The position numbers were made by a program, and so were the translations under genes. Shown here one piece after another: positions 38,063 to 45,769 of a stretch of DNA of 64,000 bases; within the stretch, counting starts at the first letter, position 1, and the number at the start of each line of letters is the position of its first letter. A model generated the notes under the pieces. It saw only the letters and a list, made by a program, of their open reading frames with translations. It searched no databases and was not told the origin of the DNA. The stretch is from Streptomyces sp. CB02261 (GTDB lineage Bacteria; Actinomycetota; Actinomycetes; Streptomycetales; Streptomycetaceae), in NCBI RefSeq assembly GCF_001905665.1, contig NZ_LIVX01000004.1:709019-773018 (forward strand). The letters run 5' to 3'.

Positions 38063-38989
38063 GTGTGGAGATTCGTCGCCCGCCGCATGCTGCACGCCCT
38101 GCCCGTGCTCCTCGGCACCACCTTCCTCATCTACACCCTCGTGTTCATCCTGCCCGGCGACCCCATCCAGGGGCTCGCGGGTGACAAACCCGTCGCACCG
38201 GCGGTCCTCGCCGAGATGCGTGCCCGCTACCACCTCGACGACCCCCTCTGGGTCCAGTACGCCCACTACGCCTGCGGCCTGCTCACCGGCGATCTCGGCA
38301 CCACGTTCACCGGTCGCGAGGTGTCCGACCTCCTGGCCGACCGCTGGGGCGTCACCCTCCGGCTGGGGCTCACCGCATGGGTCATCGAGGTCGTCCTCGG
38401 CATGGCCCTCGGAGTCTGGGCGGGGCTGCGGAAGGGCAGGTGGGACGACAGCGCCGTGCTCTTCGGGACCACTCTCGTCATCTCGGTGCCCGTCTTCGTC
38501 GTCGGCTACCTCGCCCAGCTCGTCCTCGGCGTACAGCTCGGCTGGCTTCCCGTCGCGGGAACGGAGGGAGGCTGGCCCCTGGCCTACCTGCTTCCCGGTC
38601 TCGTGCTCGCGTCCTTCGGCCTCGCCTACGTCGCCCGGCTGACCCGTGCCTCCCTCATCGAGAACCTGCGGGCCGACTACGTCCGCACCGCCCACGCCAA
38701 GGGGCTGAGCCGGCGCCGCGTCGTGGTCAGGCACACCCTGCGCAACTCGCTCATCCCCGTCGTCACCTTCCTCGGCCTGGAGCTGGGCGGCCTCATGGCC
38801 GGCGCGATCGTGACGGAGTACATCTTCAACCTGCCCGGCGTGGGCCAGCAGCTCTTCCAGTCCATCCAGCTCCGCGAGGGACCCGTCGTCGTGGGCACCA
38901 CCACCGCACTGGTCCTCGTCTTCCTGCTCGCCAACCTGCTCGTCGACGTGCTCTACGGGCTGCTCGACCCGAGGATCCGCCATGACTGA
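38063..38989 (+). CDS. dppB: Peptide ABC transporter permease, DppB type
   Basis: About 308 residues with six hydrophobic segments. VARRMLHALPVLLGTTFLIY and the large periplasmic loop ending in GDLGTTFTGREVSDLLADR are typical of DppB; DYVRTAHAKGLSRRRVVVRH is the EAA loop contacting the ATPase. GTG 38063 is favoured, as GGGGGA lies upstream at a suitable distance and the family normally starts near RFVARRML; GTG 38033 is an in-frame alternative. It overlaps dppC by 8 bp. Confidence 0.88.
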   Translation: MWRFVARRMLHALPVLLGTTFLIYTLVFILPGDPIQGLAGDKPVAPAVLAEMRARYHLDDPLWVQYAHYACGLLTGDLGTTFTGREVSDLLADRWGVTLRLGLTAWVIEVVLGMALGVWAGLRKGRWDDSAVLFGTTLVISVPVFVVGYLAQLVLGVQLGWLPVAGTEGGWPLAYLLPGLVLASFGLAYVARLTRASLIENLRADYVRTAHAKGLSRRRVVVRHTLRNSLIPVVTFLGLELGGLMAGAIVTEYIFNLPGVGQQLFQSIQLREGPVVVGTTTALVLVFLLANLLVDVLYGLLDPRIRHD

Positions 38990-39923
38990 CACGGCCGGGA
39001 CGCCGACGGCGACAAGCGCCGTCGCCGACGACTCCCGAGCGACCGGCGCGTCGCCGACACAGACCGGCGAACGGGCTTCCCTCAGCAAGGACGCCTGGCT
39101 CGAACTCCGCTCCCGTCCCGCGGTGTGGGCGGCCCTGGTCACCCTCCTCCTCATGACGGCGATGGCCCTGGCGCCCGGTCTCTTCACGTCCCTGCTCACC
39201 GAGGGCGGCGGCCGCTGCGACCTCGCGGACTCCAAGCTGGGCCCCTCCGCGGGCCACCCCTTCGGGTTCGACCTGCAGGGCTGTGACTACCTCGCCCAGG
39301 TCATCCGCGGCACCCGGCCGTCACTGGTCGCCGGTCTCGCCGTCACCGCGGCCTCGCTCCTCGTCGCCGTCGTCCTCGGACTGCTCTGCGGCTACTACGG
39401 CGGCTGGCTCGACGCCGTCGTCTCCCGCGTGACCGACATCTTCTTCGGACTGCCCTTCGTCCTGGGAGCGACCGTCATCCTGGTCGCCTTCCCCGACCAC
39501 GGCCTCGGCGCCATGATCCTCGTCCTCACCGCGCTGGGCTGGACGACCATGACGCGCCTCATGCGTTCCCAGGTCATCGCGCTGGCCGGCGCCGACTACG
39601 TGCGAGCGGCACGCATGCTGGGCGCCCGCCCCGCGCGTCTCATGGTGCGCCACATCCTTCCCAACGCCATCACCCCCGTCATCGTGGTCGCCATGCTCAA
39701 CGTCGGCGCGGTCATCTCGGGCGAGGCGACCCTCGACTTCCTCGGTGTCGGGCTCCAGTACCCCCAGGTCTCCTGGGGGCTGCAGCTGAACGCGGCACAG
39801 GCCTTCGTGCTCGACCATCCCCATCTGCTGCTGTTCCCCGCGCTCTTCCTGTCCGCGACCGTCCTGAGCTTCATCCTCCTCGGCGACGCGGTGCGCGACG
39901 CCTTCGACCCCCGGCTGAAATGA
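38982..39923 (+). CDS. dppC: Peptide ABC transporter permease, DppC type
   Basis: A 313-residue permease. After a 40-residue Thr/Ala-rich cytoplasmic tail comes the first helix (WAALVTLLLMTAMALAPGL), then the periplasmic PFGFDLQGCDYLAQVIRGTR region and five further helices; DYVRAARMLGARPARLMVRH is the EAA loop and GEATLDFLGVGLQYPQVSWG is the conserved C-terminal motif of DppC proteins. It pairs with DppB. Confidence 0.92.
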   Translation: MTDTAGTPTATSAVADDSRATGASPTQTGERASLSKDAWLELRSRPAVWAALVTLLLMTAMALAPGLFTSLLTEGGGRCDLADSKLGPSAGHPFGFDLQGCDYLAQVIRGTRPSLVAGLAVTAASLLVAVVLGLLCGYYGGWLDAVVSRVTDIFFGLPFVLGATVILVAFPDHGLGAMILVLTALGWTTMTRLMRSQVIALAGADYVRAARMLGARPARLMVRHILPNAITPVIVVAMLNVGAVISGEATLDFLGVGLQYPQVSWGLQLNAAQAFVLDHPHLLLFPALFLSATVLSFILLGDAVRDAFDPRLK

Positions 39924-39929
39924 GCGCCC

Positions 39930-40934
39930 ATGTCCTCCGCCGCACATCCGCTCCTGGAGGTCGAGGACCTCTGCGTCGAGTTCCGTACGAGGCGGGGCAC
40001 CGTCCGCGCGGTCGACGGCCTCTCCTACACGCTGCGGGAGGGCGAGACCCTGGCACTGCTCGGCGAGTCCGGATCGGGGAAGTCCGTCGCGGCACAGGCC
40101 GTCATGGGCCTGCTCGACACCCCGCCGGCGCACATCACCCGCGGCGCCGTCCGGCTGCGCGGAGACGACCTGCTGGCCATGTCACCGGCGCGGCGCCGGG
40201 CCGTACGGGGCAGGCGTATCTCGATGATCTTCCAGGACGCCCTCACCGCGCTCAACCCCGTGCTGTCCGTGGGGGACCAGCTGGCCGAGATGTACCGGGT
40301 CCACCGGGGCCTGGGACGCCGGGCGGCCCTGGCCGAAGCGGTGGCCCTCATGGACCGCGTCCGCATTCCGGCCGCCGCCCGCAGAGCGCACGACCACCCG
40401 CACCAGTTCTCCGGCGGCATGCGCCAGCGCGTCATGATCGCGATGGCGCTCGCCCTGGACCCGGAGGTCGTCATCGCCGACGAACCCACCACGGCCCTCG
40501 ACGTCACCGTCCAGGCCCAGATCATGCGACTGCTCGGACAACTCCAGCGCGAGACCGACATGGGCCTGCTCCTGATCACCCATGACCTCGGCGTGGTCGC
40601 CGAGACGGCCGACCGCATCACCGTGATGTACGCCGGCCGCACCGTGGAGTCCGCGCGGGCGGAAGACCTCTACACCCGACCCGGTCACCCGTACACCCGG
40701 GGGCTGCTCGACTCGGTGCCCCGTCTGGACCGCCTGGGCAGGCCCCTCGTCCCCATCGCCGGCGCCCCGCCCCTGCCGACGTCCGTCCCCGCCGGGTGCG
40801 CCTTCCACCCCCGCTGCCCCCGGGCCGAGGCACGCTGCGGCAGCGAAGCGCCCCCCTTCCACCCGCTCCCGACCCCAGGGCACCGCAGTGCCTGCCACTT
40901 CGCCGAGGAGGTTCACCGTGTCCCCGTCGACTGA
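39930..40934 (+). CDS. dppD: Peptide ABC transporter ATP-binding protein, DppD type
   Basis: A 334-residue ABC ATPase: Walker A GESGSGKS, signature FSGGMRQRVMIAMAL, Walker B VVIADEPTTALD and the switch His in LLITHDLGV. The C-terminal oligopeptide-transporter domain has the cysteine cluster CAFHPRCPRAEARC, which in some relatives binds an iron-sulfur cluster. It starts 6 bp after dppC and overlaps the next ATPase gene by 17 bp. Confidence 0.93.
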   Translation: MSSAAHPLLEVEDLCVEFRTRRGTVRAVDGLSYTLREGETLALLGESGSGKSVAAQAVMGLLDTPPAHITRGAVRLRGDDLLAMSPARRRAVRGRRISMIFQDALTALNPVLSVGDQLAEMYRVHRGLGRRAALAEAVALMDRVRIPAAARRAHDHPHQFSGGMRQRVMIAMALALDPEVVIADEPTTALDVTVQAQIMRLLGQLQRETDMGLLLITHDLGVVAETADRITVMYAGRTVESARAEDLYTRPGHPYTRGLLDSVPRLDRLGRPLVPIAGAPPLPTSVPAGCAFHPRCPRAEARCGSEAPPFHPLPTPGHRSACHFAEEVHRVPVD

Positions 40935-41928
40935 GGCCGCCCCGCCCCTGCTCCGGGCCACCGCGCTCACCCGCCACTTCCCGGTCACGGAGGGCGTGCT
41001 GTTCAAGCGCCGCACCGGAGCGGTCAGAGCCGTCGACGGGGTCGATCTGACCGTCCGGCGTGGCGAGACGCTCGGCATCGTCGGCGAGTCCGGATGCGGC
41101 AAATCGACCCTGGCCTCCCTGCTGATGGCGCTGGACCGGCCCACCTCGGGCACGGTCACGATCGACCGGCAGGACCTTTTCGCCCTGCCCGCCGGGGAAC
41201 TGCGGAAGGTCCGCCGTCGCGTCCAGATGGTCCTGCAGGACCCGTACACCTCCCTCGACCCGCGGATGACGGCCGGCCAGATCGTGGGCGAGCCGTTCGC
41301 CATCCACCCCGACGTGGTGCCACGGGCCGACCGCGGCTCGCGCGTGGCCGCGCTCCTCACCACGGTCGGCCTCGACCCCTCCCACAGCGACCGCTACCCG
41401 CACCAGTTCTCCGGCGGGCAGCGCCAGCGCCTCGGGATCGCACGCGCGCTGGCACTGGGCCCCGAACTCCTCCTGTGCGACGAACCGGTGTCCGCCCTCG
41501 ACGTCTCCGTCCAGGCCCAGGTCCTCAACCTGCTGCGGGACCTGCGCCGCGACCTCCGGCTCGCCTGCGTCTTCATCTCGCACGACCTCGCCGTGGTGCA
41601 GCACCTCTGCGACCGGATCGCGGTGATGTACCTGGGGAAGATCGTCGAGACCGGCACCCGCGAGCAGATCTACACGACCCCCCGCCACCCCTACACCCGG
41701 GCGCTCCTCGCGGCGGCGCCCGTACCCGATCCGAGGCGGCGCCCCGCCGCCGACGAGCACCTTCTGGAAGGAGACCTGCCCTCGCCTGCCTCACCGCCGT
41801 CCGGATGCCGCTTCCGCACCCGCTGCCCCTCCGCGCGCGAACAGTGCCTGGTGGAACCGGAACTGCGCGTCCGTGAAGGCGGCGACCACCCCACAGCCTG
41901 CCACTTCCCCCTCGCCCGACCCGTATGA
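40918..41928 (+). CDS. dppF: Peptide ABC transporter ATP-binding protein, DppF type
   Basis: A 336-residue second ATPase: Walker A GESGCGKST, QMVLQDPYTSLDPRMT, signature FSGGQRQRLGIARAL, Walker B LLLCDEPVSALD, and FISHDLAVV. The C-terminal domain again carries a Cys pattern (CRFRTRCPSAREQC). The GTG at 40918 follows GAGGAGG and lies inside dppD, giving coupled translation. It completes a five-gene Dpp importer. Confidence 0.92.
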   Translation: MSPSTEAAPPLLRATALTRHFPVTEGVLFKRRTGAVRAVDGVDLTVRRGETLGIVGESGCGKSTLASLLMALDRPTSGTVTIDRQDLFALPAGELRKVRRRVQMVLQDPYTSLDPRMTAGQIVGEPFAIHPDVVPRADRGSRVAALLTTVGLDPSHSDRYPHQFSGGQRQRLGIARALALGPELLLCDEPVSALDVSVQAQVLNLLRDLRRDLRLACVFISHDLAVVQHLCDRIAVMYLGKIVETGTREQIYTTPRHPYTRALLAAAPVPDPRRRPAADEHLLEGDLPSPASPPSGCRFRTRCPSAREQCLVEPELRVREGGDHPTACHFPLARPV

Positions 41929-41939
41929 AGGAGGAACGC

Positions 41940-43928
41940 GTGACCCAGCACCGCAGACCCCGGCGGACCGCGACCGCGGCGGCGATCGCCACGGTCCTGC
42001 TCACCGGAGCACTCACCACGACCTCGGCCCAGGCACAGCCCCCCGAGACGCCACGCCGAGCCGCGGCCACCGACACCCCGTCCCGGGCCGCGCTCTTCCG
42101 CGCCGCGGGGGAGCACCATCAGGTCCCTGAGGCCGTGCTCCTCGCCGTGTCCTACCTCCAGAGCCGCTGGGACCACCACGGCGGCGCCCCCAGCATGGAC
42201 GCGGGCTACGGCCCCATGCACCTGACCGACGCCGGCACGGCGCTGGCCGAGGCGCCCCACCACTCGGACGGTGCCGAGGACCCGCGCGGAGACGCCTCCC
42301 GCCCGACCCTGCCGCACCGCGAGGTGGACGAGGACCCCGAGGGCCTCCCCGCGACCCTGCGGACCCTGGACAGGGCCTCCGCACTCACCGGACTGCCCGC
42401 GAGCCGCCTCCGTACCGATCCCGCCGCCAACATCGACGGCGGCGCCGCCCTGCTCGCGGCCCATCAGCGCTCCACCGGCGCACCCCTCAGCAGCGACCCC
42501 GCCCAGTGGTACGGAGCGGTCGCCGCGTACTCGGGCGCCACCGAGACCGGCGCCGCGCGGCGTTTCGCCGACGACGTCTTCTCGCTGATCAACACGGGCG
42601 AGTCACGGCGCACGGACGACGGGACCGTCGTCACCCTGGCTCCCACGCCGGTCGAACCGGCGACCGCGCAGCTGGCCGGGCTCGGGTTGAAGGCCACGCC
42701 GCCGGGTGCCGAGTGCCCCCGTGACCTGGGTTGCTCCTGGCTGCCGGCGCCCTACCGGATGCTGTCCGAGGAACCGGGCGACTTCGGGAACCACGACCTC
42801 TCCGACCGCCCGAACAACCAGGCCGTCGACTACATCGTCATCCACGACACCGAAGCCACCTGGGACACCACCCTCCGACTGGTCCAGGACCCCACCTACG
42901 TCTCCTGGCACTACAGCCTCCGGTCCGCGGACGGCCACATCGCCAACCACCTGCGCGCCAAGGACGTCGGCTGGCACGCCGGCAACTGGTACGTCAACTC
43001 CAAGGCCATCGGGCTGGAGCACGAGGGGTTCCTGGCCCAGGGAGGCCAGTGGTACACCGAGGCGATGTACCGCACGTCCGCCCGCCTCGTCCGTCACCTG
43101 GCCAGGAAGTACGACGTCCCCCTGGACCGGGCGCACATCATCGGGCACGACAACGTGCCGGGCACCGTGCCCGCGAACGTCGCCGGCATGCACCAGGACC
43201 CCGGACCGTACTGGGACTGGGACCACTACTTCGACCTGCTGGGCAAGCCGTTCAAGGCCCAGGGCAGGCCGACCTCGTCACTGGTGACCATCCACCCGGA
43301 CTACAGCGCGAACACCGAGCCGTACTACTGCGGAGCGACACCGGCCGACCTCTGCCCCGTCCACGGATCCGCCTCCGTCACGCTGCGCACGGAACCCCGG
43401 GACGACGCCCCGCTGGTCACCGACATCGGCATCCGCCCCACACCCGGCACCTGGTCCGTCTACAACCACGCCGCCCGCGTGAGCACCGGGCAGAAGTACG
43501 TCGTCGCGGAGCGGCGAGGTGACTGGACGGCCCTGTGGTACCTCGGGCAGAAGGGCTGGTTCAAGGACGACCCGCGGCGGGCGAAGACCCTCCCCGCGAA
43601 GGGGCTGGTGGCGCGGCTGCGGCCCGGCCTCGACAGCGCGCCGCTCTACGGTCGTGCCTATCCCGAGGCCGAGGCCTACCCCGCGGGCATCCCCGTCCAG
43701 CCCCTGGTGCCGCTCGCGTACACGCTGCGACCGGGACAGTCGTACAGCGTCGGCCAGACCGTGAACGGCGAGTACTACCACTCCAAGACCTTCGAACTCG
43801 CCGGCCACACCGTGGTCCGCGGCTCGCTCGTGTACCACCAGGTGCAGTACGGCCACCGGATCATGTTCGTCAGGGCGGACGACGTCCAGCTGACGTCCGC
43901 CGACCGGCTGCCGCACAGGTCGAGCTGA
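41940..43928 (+). CDS. Secreted N-acetylmuramoyl-L-alanine amidase (Amidase_2)
   Basis: A 662-residue exported enzyme. GTG 41940 is chosen because AAGGAGG lies 4-5 bases before it; an ATG at 41925 would put that ribosome site inside the gene. After the signal peptide (AAIATVLLTGALTTTSAQAQ) residues 50-200 form a helical region resembling a lytic transglycosylase fold (EAVLLAVSYLQSRWDHHG, AQWYGAVAAYSG), though no clear catalytic Glu is assigned. The Amidase_2 domain then shows DYIVIHDTEATWDT, VSWHYSLRSADGHI, DVGWHAGN and HIIGHDNVPG; its His residues bind zinc. The C-terminal third has SH3-like features. It splits stem peptides from muramic acid, feeding the Dpp importer encoded just upstream. 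Confidence 0.9.
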   Translation: MTQHRRPRRTATAAAIATVLLTGALTTTSAQAQPPETPRRAAATDTPSRAALFRAAGEHHQVPEAVLLAVSYLQSRWDHHGGAPSMDAGYGPMHLTDAGTALAEAPHHSDGAEDPRGDASRPTLPHREVDEDPEGLPATLRTLDRASALTGLPASRLRTDPAANIDGGAALLAAHQRSTGAPLSSDPAQWYGAVAAYSGATETGAARRFADDVFSLINTGESRRTDDGTVVTLAPTPVEPATAQLAGLGLKATPPGAECPRDLGCSWLPAPYRMLSEEPGDFGNHDLSDRPNNQAVDYIVIHDTEATWDTTLRLVQDPTYVSWHYSLRSADGHIANHLRAKDVGWHAGNWYVNSKAIGLEHEGFLAQGGQWYTEAMYRTSARLVRHLARKYDVPLDRAHIIGHDNVPGTVPANVAGMHQDPGPYWDWDHYFDLLGKPFKAQGRPTSSLVTIHPDYSANTEPYYCGATPADLCPVHGSASVTLRTEPRDDAPLVTDIGIRPTPGTWSVYNHAARVSTGQKYVVAERRGDWTALWYLGQKGWFKDDPRRAKTLPAKGLVARLRPGLDSAPLYGRAYPEAEAYPAGIPVQPLVPLAYTLRPGQSYSVGQTVNGEYYHSKTFELAGHTVVRGSLVYHQVQYGHRIMFVRADDVQLTSADRLPHRSS

Positions 43929-43950
43929 CCGGGGGCAGCCGCCCATGGAC

Positions 43951-43984
43951 CGGCCCGGAACCCTCTCCTGGGAACTCCGGGCCG
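43951..43984. terminator. Hairpin after the amidase gene
   Basis: CGGCCCGGA (43951-43959) pairs with TCCGGGCCG (43976-43984) around a 16-base loop in the 143-bp gap between amidase and C39-like genes. It may be an attenuator dividing importer/amidase from the intracellular enzymes. Confidence 0.4.
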
Positions 43985-44071
43985 CTACCATATGGGCCCC
44001 GCCCCGCCACCAGCGCCAGGCCGGGTCGCACCGAAGGACACCCGGACCCACGAGAGAGCGGCAGGAAGACC

Positions 44072-45295
44072 GTGACAGGCGAGAACCGCGGGCAGAGGAC
44101 CGACCCATCCACGCCCCGGGCGGTGCTGCACCGTTGGACCGAAGCCCGCCACTTCGCCGATGCCGCCCACCGGGGCACGACGTGGTCGGACGGCGCGCTG
44201 CGGCTGGAGTCCGCCGAGAGCAGCGAGACGTTCGTGGACCAGCACGGTCACGCCACCCTCGCCTGGGATTACGCGACCTGCTCGACCGGCTGGCGTGAAC
44301 TACCGTTCCCCGCCGAAGAACTCATCCCCTCCTGGTCGGCGCACACGCCGGCCGGAACCCGGCTGATGGTGAGCCTCCGCGTGCGCGACGCCGAGGGAGA
44401 GACCTCCCCCTGGTACGTCATGGCGCACTGGGCGTCGCACGACGACGTGGTCCACCGCACCACCGTGCCGGGACAGAGCGGCCCCTTCGGCACGGCGGAC
44501 GTCGACGTGTTCGTGGCGCCCCCGGGGCGTCCCGCCCTCGCCTACGAGCTCGAGGTCCGGCTCGCACGGACCCAGGACGCCGCGGAAGGGCCCGTGGTGC
44601 GCGCGGTGGGGCTCTCGGCGTCCTCCACACCCCCCGACCACCGGCAACCGGTGAGCGGACCGGGCGGAGCCTGGGGGAAGACCCTCGACGTCCCCCGGCG
44701 CTCCCAGGAGCTGCACACCGGTCACAGCCCCCAGTGGGACGGCGGCGGAGAAGCGTGGTCCGCCCCGGCCTGCACCGCGATGCTCACCGAGTACTTCGGG
44801 CACGGACCGGCCGCCGACGAGATGGCGTGGATCGATCCCGCCGACACGGCTCCCCAGGTGGACTTCACCGCTCGCGCGGTCTACGACTACGCCTACAAGG
44901 GGTGCGGCAACTGGGCCTTCAACGCCGCCTATCCCGCCCGCTACGGCCTCGACGGACTGGTCACACGGCTGCGTTCGCTGAGCGAGCTGGAGCGTTTCAT
45001 CTCCGCGGGCATCCCGGTCGCCACGGCCCAGAGAATCCGCGTCGGCGAACTGTCGGGCGCCGGCCACTCACCGGCCGGCAGCATCAAGATCGTCTGTGGG
45101 TTCACGGCCGACGGGGACGTGGTGGTCAACGACCCCCTCTCCGCCACCGACGAGGACGTACGCCGGACCTACCCGCGCGGCGAGTTCGAGAGGGTGTGGC
45201 AGTCGGCCTCCGGGGGAGGGGGCGTGGTCTACCTCGTGCGACCGCCCGGCCTCGCGCTCCCCGACCACGTCCCCGGCCTCGACGCCAACTGGTAG
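44072..45295 (+). CDS. C39-family-like protein, apparently lacking the catalytic Cys/His
   Basis: A 407-residue protein with no visible signal peptide. An N-terminal beta-rich domain (1-190) is followed by a C39-like region: AWSAPACTAMLTEYFGHGP, DFTARAVYDYAYKGCGNWAF, GIPVATAQRIRVGELSGAGH and FTADGDVVVNDPLSATDED. In related Streptomyces proteins, as I recall them, the catalytic motif is WCSPTS and the histidine follows in NGHLxV before the ADGDVVVNDP strand; here these read WSAPAC and AGSIKI. Both catalytic positions therefore look replaced, suggesting an inactive binder or a rearranged site. GTG 44072 follows GGCAGGAAG. Located inside the wall-peptide operon. Confidence 0.75.
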   Translation: MTGENRGQRTDPSTPRAVLHRWTEARHFADAAHRGTTWSDGALRLESAESSETFVDQHGHATLAWDYATCSTGWRELPFPAEELIPSWSAHTPAGTRLMVSLRVRDAEGETSPWYVMAHWASHDDVVHRTTVPGQSGPFGTADVDVFVAPPGRPALAYELEVRLARTQDAAEGPVVRAVGLSASSTPPDHRQPVSGPGGAWGKTLDVPRRSQELHTGHSPQWDGGGEAWSAPACTAMLTEYFGHGPAADEMAWIDPADTAPQVDFTARAVYDYAYKGCGNWAFNAAYPARYGLDGLVTRLRSLSELERFISAGIPVATAQRIRVGELSGAGHSPAGSIKIVCGFTADGDVVVNDPLSATDEDVRRTYPRGEFERVWQSASGGGGVVYLVRPPGLALPDHVPGLDANW

Positions 45296-45769
45296 TGGGC
45301 CGAAGGCCGTTCCCGCCGTCACCCGGTACGACATAACGTCGTGGGAGGGACGGACCGCCGGGACCTTTTGACCATCGTCCGGCCGTGGGCCTCCTCCGTA
45401 ACGTGTTCCTCATGAGTACGGCGTCACCCCACGGCCGCGGGTCACAGGACGGACCGGACCACGTCCGCCCGTCCCCCCGGCCCGTCGCGGCCCTTCGCCC
45501 CTGAAGCATGTGCCCGGCCCGGCCCCTCGGTCGTCCACCGGACACGGTTCGCCCTCCGGACACGACGGCGCCCGCGGGACGGCCGGCGGGCGACCGATGC
45601 CACTGTGCGGTGAGCAACCGCACCCGACCGGCTGCCCGGCACGGGAACTCCACCAGGCGACGGCGAGGAGACGCCGACGTCCGGCCGTGACCTCGTTCAT
45701 CCAGGCCTGGCCACATCCTCCGACAACCACTCTCTCGACGCCCATCCGTATGGGCGAAGGCGGTGACCC
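45296..45769. promoter_or_regulatory. 474-bp gap with a hairpin just before the S9 peptidase
   Basis: No convincing gene. CGCCCAT (45739-45745) and ATGGGCG (45750-45756) form a 7-bp stem with a 4-base loop that ends exactly at the ribosome site GAAGG (45756-45760) of the next gene. A promoter for the second half of the array probably lies here, and the hairpin could affect its translation. Confidence 0.4.

Noticed and set aside
36335..39235. 966-codon minus-strand frame
   Set aside because: Antisense to dppA/B/C; composition is the Gly/Val/Asp-rich pattern of an antisense frame in high-GC DNA and no family motif is seen.
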